DNA of 64,000 nt from Vitellaria paradoxa. Taxonomy: Eukaryota; Streptophyta; Magnoliopsida; Ericales; Sapotaceae. Position 1 is the first letter of the stretch; each line of letters starts with the position of its first letter. Shown here one piece after another: positions 24,714 to 36,689 of this stretch. The notes beneath the pieces were generated by a model that was not told the DNA's origin, did not search any database, and worked only from the letters and a program-made list of their open reading frames with translations. Location: the NCBI GenBank assembly GCA_019916065.1, contig CM034238.1, forward strand, positions 32,435,721-32,499,720. The letters run 5' to 3'. The position numbers and the translations under genes are program-made.

Positions 24714-24911
24714 CTACAAATTACATTTGGTAAAGTGAAGGACAGACTTTGATCGTGGATTTCTGCTTCTGGAGCAAATTCCCTCACGCGCACATATTTT
24801 AACATATTTTCCCTCACAATCGACTTGAAGGGACAATACTGGATTGGTAAGAGCAAAACCACATAAAACTGGCTAGGCGCATATCCAGTCATAATTTGAA
24901 GTATAGCTTCT
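24714..24911 (-). pseudogene. POL2A: DNA polymerase epsilon catalytic subunit, exon preceding the C-terminal zinc fingers
   Basis: On the minus strand the last half of this stretch reads NMLKYVRVREFAPEAEIHDQ and SLSFTLPNVIC, then a strong donor (TAG/GTAAGTAGG). This is the segment of plant polymerase epsilon directly before the zinc-binding CNDCRDLDLCRD region. The upstream half (MTGYAPSQFYVV) does not match what I know of the protein and may be intron or another frame. The following zinc-finger exon was not found below 24,700. The fragment lies 24 kb from the palm exons, far out of gene order, so it is a separate dispersed piece and not part of one intact gene. Confidence 0.72.
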
Positions 24912-25590
24912 CTAGGACAAAAAGAAACAGATAAAACATTTTAGTTACGTACTAAAACATACTTTAGAGGACAACTCCAGAAAACTTATGCAGAAAAATT
25001 GCTCCATATTCAATGGTAATCTATGCATATTGAGCATTCATGATGATGGTAGTAGTTATAGGCATTGAAGGTATCTTAGAGTATAATGATTAGAATATAC
25101 TCAATAGGGTTTAGCATTTTACACAAGGCAAGGAACAAAAGGACAGTCAAATCAAGACCCTTGAATGAGGATACTAGCAAATTCAAGCATAAGAAGTAAA
25201 AAGAACGAGATAAATCTACCAACATATTATTATACTCTATGGTTAGACACAAACTTTCCCACAGTAATAAAAAGGAAGAGAAACAAAACGAAGAGGGGAA
25301 AACAACCATACGAGGAAGAAGAAAGAAAAATAGAAACAAAGATACGACTGAAATAAAATATAACACACTAAATTAGAACTAGTAAACTAAAATACCTACT
25401 TGTGGATCTTCCTACACATAATACTAGGAAAATAATAAACAAGTGTTGCAAGCACATGATATATAAAAGAAAACAACTAGCTTTGCATATGAATACATAT
25501 GATGCTGATTATTTGTAACACGACTCGCTAAGATATCAAGCTAAACATTTTGTCTAAGAGCTAAAACAATGTGAAGATTGATTGAGATTG
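24912..25590. other. No gene recognised
   Basis: AT-rich sequence with short non-conserved frames on both strands (for example 25,076-25,366). No motif, splice pattern or repeat relation supports a gene. Confidence 0.5.
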
Positions 25591-25594
25591 ACTA

Positions 25595-26956
25595 AGCTAA
25601 AAACCATCATTTTACCCATTTCACCTTCAAGAAACATTAATGCATAAATTCAAAAAGATTAAGATTTAAATACGTCTCCAGGTCAACAAAAGTTGGAGGA
25701 TATCAAAGGTAAATGGCGACGTACAAATGTCATTCAACTAAATTAACAAGACTAGCTATAAATTATATAGATTTCAATAGGTTGAAACTCAAAATTTATA
25801 AAACTAGAATGATATGTTATTACCTCCCATATAAACCAAACTCTTGGCAATGATTAGACAACTTTGAGTAATTGCATCTAGTAAAACTCACATACCCCTC
25901 ATAACCAATTGGTTTTAGTATGGTACATACACAAATGAAAAATTTTCTAAAATTAACTATTTATGTAAATTGTATTTTCCAGATAAGAAAAAAAAATCCA
26001 GCTTTCTTTTGTGAAAAGTTACTTAAGTATCCTTAGAAAGAGAGAAGAAAGTGGTAAGTTTCTCTTTGGTTAAAAATAATTTCCCGCTCATATATTTTCA
26101 GAAGTATCTACAACGCGTGCACTTGAGCATGGTAAATTAAAACAGTTGGCCAAGGCCAATGAATTGAAAACAAATATTTTACTATAGCAATCATTGTGTT
26201 ACTTGAAATTCTCACTTCAGCAATATAACCATGAAAAGATGGGAGCAAAGCCATTTCTACTACTTTGTTGAGGCAACTGTTTTTTCGGGTTAACATAGTA
26301 AAAGTGCAATGAGCTAATATAGTGAAATGGTAATAAAATTTTCTAATAATTCAATCAAATCAAATTAACATACTCCTATAAATGTGCTTCCCAGTATACC
26401 TAATACCAGTCATTTATCAGTTTATATTCTTCTACATCTCGTTTTAAAAAATAATTTACCACATTGCCAAGCCGGGCCAACATGACTCATATAACGTTTC
26501 CCACACTATCTCAAAGTTTGAATATTTACAAAAACACTAATTGCATACTAAGAATTGTTTTTTTCTATGTTTAATCACTTGTCTTATAATTTGACTCATT
26601 GAATGTACGCTTTTTGATTGAATACACCATGTTATTTCAAACCTTTTTGTGTTTTCTTTGATTTCTAGATCAATCATATCCAAATTCACCAACATACCTA
26701 TTCTTAAATGGCCTATAGAAAGAGGACTTAAGTTAAATTATTAAAACAACTTTACATAATTTCATTTTACTAGTTTTGAAGTTATCCATAAGAATGACCA
26801 AACATTAGTAGGGAGACAGAGAAAGTGAAAAAGAATTATCTCAAATACAAAGATTTTGAATCAGCAAAGTTTCAAAGTAGAAAAGTACCCATTAGAAGAT
26901 TTTGCAATATATGATATGTAAATTGAATTTCTTGTGCGAATTTCAAATATCCCTTC
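25595..26956. repeat. Duplicated modules R4-R5-R6
   Basis: Continuous match to 15,455-16,860 (R4 25,595-25,820; R5 25,820-26,100; R6 26,170-26,956). At its right end the match is interrupted exactly by a LINE and resumes at 33,894, so copy 2 shows the empty site. Confidence 0.8.
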
Positions 26957-26992
26957 AAAAGTGCTATTTGCCCCTTACGGTAGAAGACTGAT

Positions 26993-28837
26993 GTGCATAC
27001 CAGAGATTGCCGCTGGGCAAGGCTGGTTGTTCTTTGCTGTGAAATATTGTCTACCTTCACCCTGAACAGGAAAGATTTAGAGCCAATCAGGCATTCCAAC
27101 TATCAGAGGAACCTCCCTTTGTCGAGGGAGGACGTGCTACCACCGCAAGACTGGCGCAGGAGGAGAGAAGCAACTGTTCAATCACAGAAAACATATCTGC
27201 AAGCAGCAAGTCTTCCAAAATGGAGTCTATTTGGTTTAAGAAGCTCATGTATTGGAGGAAAAGAGAAATCTGTGGTAGTTAACTTTGAGGATTCTGTGGA
27301 GAGAAGCTTTCAAATGTCTAGATGCTTAGTAGGCAGTATGGGTGGCTTAATACAGGATAATGAGGACCTTGCGGCTGTGAAAAGGTAAGTCGACAGAAAC
27401 TGGAGAATTCCTGGTGGGGTGGAAATCAAAGAGTTAGATTCTTACTCATTCCTGTTCATTTTTCCTTCTAGAGAGCTGGCAGAAGGAAAAATTGGTAAGT
27501 TTTCATTAAACGGAAGGCCACTATTCTTAGATACATGGCATAGCTAGAGTTGCTGCAACCGAAGAGGCTGGAGTTAGAATTCAACCTGGATTCGAGTATT
27601 AGGCCTGCCAGTGTTCCTATGAGATAAAGGCATCTTTGAAAGCATAGGAGAATACTACAGAGGTCATCTTGAAACTGCAGAGGAAGCTTTAAATCAAACT
27701 CATTTGATGTGGGTTAATTTGAGGATTAAGGGACAAGGAAGAAATGTTCCAGCCTCAGTTAAAATCAGAGTTGGAAAATCCCTGTACGACTACCCCATTT
27801 GGGTTGATCAAAGACCCTGGGTTGACTGGACTTCGAATCATGGGAAGCCTGCCGGCGGCAGCCGGCCACCTGAGATGAAGAAGGAGGAGGCGACATGTGA
27901 TACAGCCACTCTCTCGGCCATGGCTTCTGACGTAGGAAGACAAAGAGTCAGATACTTTAATAGGCCTCAGAATCTGAAAAGAAGCAGCAATTACAGCAAC
28001 CTTGAAAGTGGGAAGGTTCAATGGATTAAGGTGAATAGGAAAAATGCAATGAATGGAGGCATTACAAATTCAAAGTCCTCTAATGAGAATCTGCAGGCAT
28101 TTAATAGATTTGATGCCTTAAATACCTTAAATGATTCAACAGATGTGGTAATTAATAAGAATCAGGCTCATAAAGTCTCAGCCGACAAAAGTACAAATTA
28201 TCCAATGCTAGAAAAAGATGAGGAATTTAAGGTTTATTTAGACTTTAAGGGGGATGTCCCTTACAAACCTGCAGTTAATAAAGATGTCTTCAAGATGGAT
28301 CAGATGTTGGAGGATATTTCGAGTGGAGATAGGTTGATCAACGAGTCAGATGATGATTTTGGACTAGACTCAGCTTCTGAATGCAGTTTTGGCACAAAAT
28401 CAGAATCATTACTTGAAATCTACCCAGACATTTTGAAAGGACAGGAAAGAGAGGAAGTTAAAGCCATTGATTGCTTACCTCTGGCCTCTTATAATCCTGA
28501 TGAATGGTATTGGATTAATGAATCTCTGCTGCTGGGAGATTGTGGTTCTAATCAGAAGCAAATTTCTAAATGGGTTATCAACCGTATGAAATCCTTCAAG
28601 AAAATTATTGGGATTACAAGTGAAGGTTTTGAAGAAAGGATTATGGATCTCCTAATGTCCATTGAAGAGAAGAGGGGAACTACTTTGAAAGAAGGTAAGA
28701 AACCAGCAGTGTATTCTAGAAGGGGTTCCAGGGAGCTTAAGAACTTGGAATGCTCAATCTCATATGAGAAGAAAGGGCAGAGCCAGATTAAAGGGGGCAG
28801 GAATTCTGGAGAATACTTACCTATATGTTTTGAATGA
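26993..28837 (+). pseudogene. LINE ORF1 (gag-like, DUF4283-type), frameshifted
   Basis: Readable in pieces: 26,993-27,388 (one open frame), about 27,390-27,700 with RIPGGVEIKELDSYSF, LFIFPSRELAEGKIG and the RVLGLPVFL phrase, then a long open frame 27,704-28,837 of 377 codons. The FPSRELAE and RVLGLP words, separated by about 45 residues, are the signature of DUF4283, the RNA-binding region at the start of plant LINE ORF1. The C-terminal half is acidic and low in conserved motifs. I do not see a CCHC knuckle. The ORF ends at 28,837 with a TGA that overlaps the ATG of ORF2 (ATGA). Confidence 0.75.
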
Positions 28838-29989
28838 AGCCGAGAATCATAAGCTGGAATGTTAGAGGTTGTTGTGGTCCAACAAAAAGAATGCTAATAA
28901 AGAATTCACTCCGAAAATGGAAACCAGATTTAGTTTGTTTACAGGAAACTAAGATTGGAATGATGGATGAAAACATCATCAGATCTTTATGGGGGGGGAG
29001 CTTGATATAAATGGATTGCTATTGATGCTATAGGAGCTTCCGGCTGTGTTTTGGTGATGTGGGACAGCAGAATTTTAACCATGGCTGAATCTGAAGTTGG
29101 GGTCTTCTCAATTTCCTGCTTATTCAACCATATAGAGGATAATTTTACTTGGTCTTTCACTGGAGTCTATGGTCCTGTTGACAGCGACTTGAAATCAGAA
29201 TTTCTGGATGAAGTTGGGGCTGCTGTCAACTGCTGGCAATATCCCTGGTGTATGGGTGGTGACTTTAATATGGTTAAAACAGTGGAGGAAAAATGGAACT
29301 GCAAACGAAACTCAAAGCAGATGAAGATTTTCTCATAATTTATTAATGACTTAGCATGCATCGATCTGCCACTGAATGGCAGCAGATTCACTTGGAGCAA
29401 CTGCAAGAGTAAGTCTAGAATTGACAGGTTTCTAGTGTCAAGCGAATGGGAGGATCACTTTCCTGAGATTATCCAAAAAGCTATGCCTCGTTTAATCTCC
29501 GATCATTTCCCTTTGATGCTGGATGGAAGGGGATTTAGATGTGGGCCCAAACCCTTTAGATTTGAAAACATGTGGCTACAAGCAGATGGTTTTCCAGAGT
29601 TGATTGCCTCTTGGTGGCAGAGCTACAAATTTAGTGGAAGTGCCAGTTATGTGCTATCAAAGAAACTTAAATGTCTGAAAAATGATTTGAAAATGTGGAA
29701 TTTAGAGGCCTTTGGCAGGGTTGAAATTCAAAAGCTGGAGCTTGAGAAGGAAGTACAAAAGTTAGATTTGCTAGATGATATCAGAAGACTCACTGATATG
29801 GAGAAGAGCAGTAGAGAAGATAAGATCAAGGAGCTAAACAAATTGACTAAAATGGAAGAAATCAGTTGGAGGCAAAAATCAAGAATCAAGTGGCTGAAGG
29901 AGGGGGACAGAAACACAAAATTTTTTCACAAAATAGCCTCAACAAACAAGAGGAAGAATTGGATTGAAAGGCGAAGAGTGAATAGGCTT

Positions 29990-31252
29990 CTATGAAGCAC
30001 GGATACTTCAAATTAGGTGCCGTACTCGTATCGGATACTCCGGGGATACGGATACGGATACGGATACGGCTCGGATACGACAGGATACGTATCGGATACG
30101 CCACGTGGCGTATCTGATTTTTTTATTTTAAAATTTTGGATAGGATACGGTTAAGATACGGCTAGGATACGCGCAGGATACGGCAAGGATACTTCCAAGA
30201 TACGGCGGGGGTCCAAACATAATATTTTAAAACTTTTTTGGGGTAAAATTGATATGATAAAATTTTAGTAGGGGTCAAACCATAATTAACTAAAATATAG
30301 TTTAATACTTATTCTTCTCTTACGTATACATGAGACACGCGAAGGATGAAAAAACCCTAGACCTTGATGACGGCACACGAGCACCAACAGTCCCAACGAT
30401 CTCGCTGGTTGTGGCGCCCCCTCCGGCAACCTCCGGTGACCTGCAAGGTAAGTTTTTTTTTCTGTTTTATTTTTCTTTTTCATTGTAGTCTCTACACTGC
30501 TCTCTCTATCTCTCAAGATGCGCTCTCTCTCTCTCTCTCTCTTTCTCTCTCGCGCTGCTCTCTCTCTCTCTCGCTGCTCCCTCCCTCACTTCTTTTTCTA
30601 TCTCACGATGTTCCATCTCTCGCTGTCGCCTCTTGCTGTTTTTTTTTTTTAAATTGCCGGCTGTATTTCATTTTTTTTTAATTTCTAACTGTATTTCGCT
30701 GCTTTCGCTGCTTAATTTTTGGCTATATTTCATTTTTTTTAATTTCTGGCTGTATTTCACTGCTTTCGCTGCTTAATTTCATGCTTATTTCGCTGCTTTC
30801 ATTTGTTTGTGCACAGCTTTATTTTCATTTTTTTATTCTAAATTTGTGTTGTATTGATATTAGAATAGTGGTATAAATTGAAAACATATGAATTTTAAAA
30901 TTTGGAGATTATAATTTCAAAACACAAATTGAAAAAACTATTTTTATTTTGGGATGTATGAAATTGTATTTGATACTTTTTTTTATATTTGTGTTTTGTG
31001 TATGAATGATATTGGTAGTTTTGAATATGAATGATATTAATTTATGGATTGCATGATATTTTCCATGTTATATGTTATAATTTATATAATGTTTAGTAGT
31101 ATACAGATGTTATCTTCAAAAATATTTTAAATAAAATATATATTTTATTTTATTTTTTTGCAGTATCCCTGCTGTACCCGTATCCTCATTTTTTGAAAAT
31201 TACCGTATCCCGTACCCGTACCCACTCCCGTATCCATATCTGTGCTTCATAG
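29990..31252. mobile_element. hAT-like non-autonomous DNA transposon nested in the LINE
   Basis: Ends are inverted: CTATGAAGCACGGATAC on the left, and the right end read on the minus strand is CTATGAAGCACAGATATGG. The flanking octamers ATAGGCTT and ATGGCCTT abut the ends and match at 6 of 8 positions, as expected for an aged 8-bp hAT duplication. GGATACG words are clustered under the left end (30,040-30,210) and the complementary CGTATCC/CGTACCC words under the right end (31,195-31,235). These look like subterminal transposase-binding repeats. No transposase gene is seen inside. The element joins the two halves of a LINE codon run (RRVNRLL / DGLITEDHEL), so it inserted after the LINE. The class (hAT versus another TIR family) is inferred. 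Confidence 0.72.
30522..30575. repeat. (CT)n-rich microsatellite
   Basis: CT dinucleotide runs interrupted by TTT and CGCG, inside the nested transposon. They lie about 70 bp after a GC-rich, splice-donor-like CAAG/GTAAG at 30,446. Confidence 0.8.
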
Positions 31253-33397
31253 ATGGCCTTATTACTGAAGATCATGAGCTCATTAAGCAATGAATACTGA
31301 ATTTTTATGAGCAGCTCTTCATGGAACAGGAAGAATGGAGACCTAAGGTCGATGAATTGAATTTCTCCCACATTAGCATTGAGGAAGCTGAAGGAATAGA
31401 ACAACCCTTTTCGGAATCTGAGATTTTTATTGCTCTGATGGATTTAAGTGGGGATAAAGCTCTAGCTCCAGATGGTTGGACTTTAGCTCTTTTTCAAAAA
31501 TGCTGGAGCATTTTCAAGGAAGACATACTGCTGGTTTTTGCAGAATTTCATCAAAGTTGTAGATTTGTAAGAAGCTTGAATTCCACATTTATTGCCTTGA
31601 TTCCAAATAAGGCTGGTGCAATAGATATTAGAGATTTCAAACTAATAAGTTTGGTTAGAGCTGTCTATAAGTTAATCGCAAAAGTTCATGCTACCAGATT
31701 GCGAAAAGTGTTGGACCCAATCATCTCCATCTCTCAAAATGCCTTTGTGGGTGGTAAGCAAATCCTGGATGCTGTCCTTGTTGCGAATAAAGTCATTGGC
31801 TCAAAGGCAAAAAGAAGGGAATCTGGGATTATTTGTAAATTGGATATTGAGAAAGCTTTTGACCATGTTAATTGGAATTGTTTGATTTACTTGCTGAGAA
31901 GAATGGGTTTTGGAGATAGGTGGTGTCAGTGGATTTACTGATGTATCTCTACGGTTCGGTTCTCCATCTTGATCAATGGATCTCCAGTTGGTTTCTTCGC
32001 TTCGTCAAGAGGGTTAAGGCAAGGTGACCCTCTTTCCCCATTTTTATTCATTATAGTCATGGAAGTCTTTAGCAGAATGCTAAAAAATGTGGAGGAGGCT
32101 GGTTTGTTAGAAGGCTTTTCAGTTAGGAATCGAGGCAGGGACTCAATAAGCATTTCTCATCTCCTGTTCGCTAATGATTCCATGGTATTGTGGGGCTGAT
32201 AAACTGCAGTTGGGACATCTGAGATGCACTCTACTGGGCTTCGAGGCAGTCACTGGATTGCGAATTAATTTGAGAAAATCTGAGGTGTTTTCGGTTGGTG
32301 ATCCATCTTCTCTTCAGGAATTAGCAAACATTCTGAGTTGCAAATCAGGCTCATTTCCAACTACTTACTTAGGCCTGCCATTGGGAACTCATCTCAAATC
32401 TAAAAGGGTCTGGGAACCAGTACTGGAAAGAAGCAGGAATAGACTTGCTGTTTGGAAGGCTAAATATCTCTCAACTAGGGCGAGAACCACACTAATTAAG
32501 CGTGTACTTTCTAGCCTCCCAACCTACTTTCTTTCCTTGTTTAAAGCTCCTGCTTCTGTTATTAAAGAGCTTGAGAGATTGCAAAAGAATTTTCTTTGGG
32601 GCAAAGGTGATGGAGTTTTCAAACACAGCTTGGTTAATTGGAAATCAGCCTGTTCCCCAATTGGGTCAGGAGGCATCGATATCAGACAATTACAGCTGCA
32701 AAATGAAGCTTTATTAGGTAAGTGGCTATGGAGATTTCATAAGGATAATGGCAGACTTTGGAAGAAAGTTATTTCCATTAAGTATGGTAAGGAGTTTGGT
32801 GGCTGGATTACACCCCCTTGTTCAAACTCTGTTGGCGCAAGTATCTGGAGAGAAATTAGGAAGAACTGGAGGAATTTTGGTAGCTATATTTTGTGGAAGC
32901 TGGGTAAAGGGGATAGGATTCTATTTTGGAGACACAATTGGATGAATGTTGGCTGTCTAGCTGACCTTTTCTCAGAGATCTATGGCTTAGCTGTTAACAA
33001 AGATGCTTTTATCAGAGATTATTGCATTGGAATGGGTAATAGTCGCACCTGGGTAGTCACTCTTCGCAGGAACATGAATAATTGGGAAATGGATGCTTAC
33101 TTGTCTCTTATTGAGCTCCTAAATGATGTCTATTTGGAGGATTTTGAGGACTCCATGGCTTGGAATGGATCAAAGGAGAAGCTCTTTACTGTCAGATCCT
33201 ATTATTCATCATTGCAAGGACACATAAGCACTGCATTTCCTTGGACGAAGCTTTGGAAGACTGCTGCCCCTCCTCGGGTGCTTTTCTTCTCTTGGTGTGC
33301 AGCTAGGGGGAGTATTCTAACTATGGACAACCTCAAACTTAGAGGTTATTCTATAGTTAACCGCTACACATTATGCTTCAATCAGGAGGAGTCTATT

Positions 33398-33441
33398 TCA
33401 CATATATTACTGCACTGCCCACATATATTACTGCACTGCCC
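33398..33441. repeat. 21-bp in-frame tandem duplication in LINE zf-RVT
   Basis: The unit ACATATATTACTGCACTGCC is repeated twice in tandem, giving HILLHCP twice in the zinc-binding part of zf-RVT. The frame is kept. Confidence 0.85.
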
Positions 33442-33893
33442 ACGGACAGTTGAGATGTGGAGTTTGATTTCTTCTTGCTTTAATGTGCAGACGTGCTTCC
33501 CAAGGAGTTTGAGTGATTTTTTACTGGCATGGTGGGGGCAGCCTCTTGGGGGGAATAAAAAAATCCATTTGGAATGTGATTCCATTTTGTGTGTTCTAGC
33601 TGACTTGGAAGGAGAGGAATAGAAGGATTTTTGAAAATAAGAGCAGGCCATCTTACAGGACTAAAAGCTACTTTCTTGCATATCTATATGATTAGGTGAG
33701 GGATGGAAGGGAGATAGACCTATCTTCTTTCTTGAATTTCCTTGATCAGATGAGATGAGTGGTTTGGTTGGTTTTTTGTCTGTTTGGATGTTTTGTTCCT
33801 ATTGGTGTCATGTATTAGCATCCAATTAATGCTTGTATAGAGCTATTTTCTTTTAATAAAAATTTACTTATCTTTTTTTAAAAAAAAAAAGTG

Positions 33894-36296
33894 AGAAAAA
33901 CATCACTTATAAGCAAGTTGCTTGAACAATCAAACTAGTGAATATTTCTAAAGTTGAGAATAGAGAAATAGAAAAAAGAAAAAGAAAACAATTAGAAAAG
34001 ATTTAAAATGAAAATGAACGAAAGGAATTGGCACAAATCATAACTCCTTAACCCCAAGATGAGAACATAACAATGACTCATTCCATTTTTTTTTAAACAA
34101 TTGAATGATGCCTCCTTCATAGTTTGTGTATAAATCATCTGATTATGTAAGGAAACTGATAGTACGTAAGTGAACAAGTTAAACAAATGAAAAAAATAAA
34201 TGGAACACTTCAGCCAATACTCCAAGCAGATGGTCGATAAGGAAGTAATGGAGACCAAGAACAAGATATGAACAAGTAGCAAACAATTTAAAATGCTGAC
34301 CAAGTGCCTTGTAAAACTTGTAGATAAGAAAATACAATAATTCACCCAAAACTATCTTTCTCTTTAAACATTGTTCACCATATTGCTCAGTTCACGAAGT
34401 TGCACGATAAAATGAGTGAGCAGAAATTTGGAATATACATGCAGCTCAAAACTAAAAACCAATGAGGCCCCTGAGATTGTGCTAATGACTGAATGATTTT
34501 AGGTCAGGCAATAAGAGTCAAAAGATAGCCAAAGATAAACATTTAAATTTCAAACCAATTCTACATTTCTTAAACTCAAACCAGAGTTACATAAATATAT
34601 TCCTCTTTCGAGCAACCTCAAATGCCCTAGTAGCACTAAACAACCCCAAGATTCTAATTCTAAATTATAATCTACGTGATAAATTCATAAGTAGGAATCT
34701 AGTTCAATTCTAAACCCCTTCCAATTTGGCATACAACAAATTTAGTGAATGCATAAATTAGTGGACTAACAAAGCCAGCTCTTTACAAAAACTATATGAA
34801 TTTTGTGGTTCTAAAAGAAATAAAGCATAAACTATAAAACTTTAGCAACTAACCCTTAGCAATGCAAAGTCATAACACCTAAACAAACTAAATTACATAT
34901 ATTTTAATAAATTTAAAGCTCCTCACAAAATTTCAAAAAAGTACAAAGCAAAAAATCAAATAGTGGTTTTCAAATGAATGGATTTTTTTTTTTTTTGGCT
35001 TTGTTGTTGTCATCTTTTTTTTTTTTCAAACAAGTAACCTCCCCAAGCAAGACCACATTGGACCCCACCTCGACAGTAATCCTAGCCCCACAAGATCCAT
35101 GATCCATACAATTATAAACAAAGCCTATATGAGTGGCCTTAAAGGAGAAATCTTGCGAAGTTTCAAACACAAGATCCCTGAATGGACTTTATATCCTCAT
35201 AAAAAGTGATAACCTCATTTCTTTTTACATGTACAGTAATTAAGAGATGGTGCATATACATAAACAAATAGGAGTGCAACTATTGAACTCAACATTGCTC
35301 TTGCAATTTTTGCAAGCCCAATGGAGCTAAGTGGGTTAGCAAGTTATCAAACAAATCCATGGGAATGTAGTCTCCTGCAACCAAATTTAAATAAAAAATA
35401 AATAAAATGAAAAACAATAATATAACCCTTGCATATGGCACCATCCACTAGTGTTGTGCTGTGTAAAGAGAGTAAAAGAGAGAGAGAGAGAGAAATAATC
35501 ATATAGCATTAGCATATGATCGCAAAGAATTTCTTTCTTAATTGCATCCATGCAGAAAGCCAACAGAAATGGAACTTCAGCCATTCTTGAGAAGCAAAAA
35601 GTGAGTGGCTACACCAAAAATTTAAAAATTGCAGTTACTGTTAGAGATTGGCAAGTATTACAGTAGGGACCAATACTAACCAATATTGGTCGATACAAAT
35701 ACTAGTATAGAAAGTAAACACTAAATTACCTTTTTTGCCTAGTATAATACGTGCCCACTGATACCAGTATTAGATTAATAACGAAGCCTTGAACTACCCT
35801 CTTAACTAATGTACTAAACATTCTTTCTATGAATAAAATAAATAGAAGTGATGAGAGAGGAACTTCTCGTCTCAATTTCCTAAAAGAGTTGAAAAAGGTA
35901 AGTGAAAAGCCATTAAATAGAACTAAAAATTACATTGTGAAATACACCGGGAAATCCATCGTCTATCTTTGATACAAACCCCATCCTCTTTAAAAGATAA
36001 ATTAAGCAACCTAATTGATATGATCATAATATTTTTCTATATCTAATTTTCAAATCACCCCAAATTCACAACTTTTCAATCCTGAATCAGCACCTCATTT
36101 GTCACTAAAAACGCATTCAATGATTAACACCCTTCTGCAAAGGCAATTTGTGTATCTGAAACAATTTCACCTAGCACACTCTCAAATCTCGATGCTAACA
36201 CTATTAACAATCAATTTATACAAACCTCAAGTCTAACTAATTGGTTTGAAATCCCAAATATCCTTTACCCCACTTTTTTTACTTTATTTATTTATT

Positions 36297-36329
<33 letters not shown>

Positions 36330-36560
36330 CTTATTGGAAATAAAGCAACAAAAAAAGCATTCAAACTTTTTACAAAATTACTCCTCTGGAACTCACTATG
36401 CGTCTTGACAACTATTCAACGCCTAAAAGCATCACTTAGCCCAACCAACCCTAAGTCACCAAGTCTTCAAACAACAATATCAATTACTAAAAATAAAATA
36501 AAACATAAAAATAAAGATACGTTAAGAACTATAAATATCTTGTAATTTGTGAAGCAATAT
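33894..36560. repeat. Duplicated modules R6(end)-R7-R8, copy 4
   Basis: Continues from the interrupted R6 at 26,956. R7 is at 34,360-34,740 and R8 at 35,040-36,560, with poly-T at 34,983-34,997, a (GA)n tract at 35,477-35,492 and (TTA)n at 36,300-36,330. No gene is seen. Confidence 0.78.
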
Positions 36561-36689
36561 CCACAACATTAGATACACCACATGATGTTTTATTTATGTG
36601 CTAGCATTGCTACCCTATTTGAACAAAGACAAATGAACCCTTTACATCTTATAAAGAAGTTAGAATATTATGATTGCATCTCTCCAACT

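Larger units (their letters stand above)
28834..33622 (+). pseudogene. LINE ORF2: endonuclease, reverse transcriptase, zf-RVT; interrupted
   Basis: Starts at ATG 28,834 with MKPRIISWNVRGCCGP and LVCLQETKIG (apurinic-type endonuclease). A frame change occurs at an 8-G run (28,991-28,998). Endonuclease continues with GDFNMVKTVEE near 29,260 and LISDHFPLML near 29,500, then a coiled-coil-like linker and WLKEGDRNTKFFH near 29,890. The 1.26 kb insertion splits the ORF after 29,989. RT resumes at 31,253 with APDGW near 31,470, [13 protein letters not shown] near 31,840 and [11 protein letters not shown] near 32,020. The catalytic FADD box reads FAND (32,167-32,178). After another frame change, 32,200-33,622 covers TYLGLPLG, the thumb region and zf-RVT. 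In-frame stops lie near 29,336, 31,291 and 31,939. It cannot encode an active enzyme. Confidence 0.88.
26964..33886 (+). mobile_element. Near full-length L1-type LINE with target-site duplication
   Basis: The element runs from CTATTTGCCCC to a poly-A run ending at 33,886. It is flanked by AAAAGTG on both sides (26,957-26,963 and 33,887-33,893; the poly-A makes the left edge of the second copy ambiguous). Alignment with the empty site at 16,850-16,880 supports these borders. It has ORF1, ORF2 with endonuclease, reverse transcriptase and zf-RVT, and an A-tail, all on the plus strand. Without the nested 1.26 kb element it is about 5.7 kb, normal for plant L1 elements. Confidence 0.9.

Noticed and set aside
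30364..30681. 105-codon plus-strand frame with Ser/Leu repeats
   Set aside because: The Ser/Leu part is a (CT)n tract. Only the first 28 codons are interesting and these are reported as an exon-like patch, not a gene.
34970..35170. Minus-strand frames shared by R8 copies (for example ITVEVGSNVVLLGEV)
   Set aside because: The reading is not kept in frame among the three R8 copies and runs into a poly-lysine A-tract; treated as repeat DNA.
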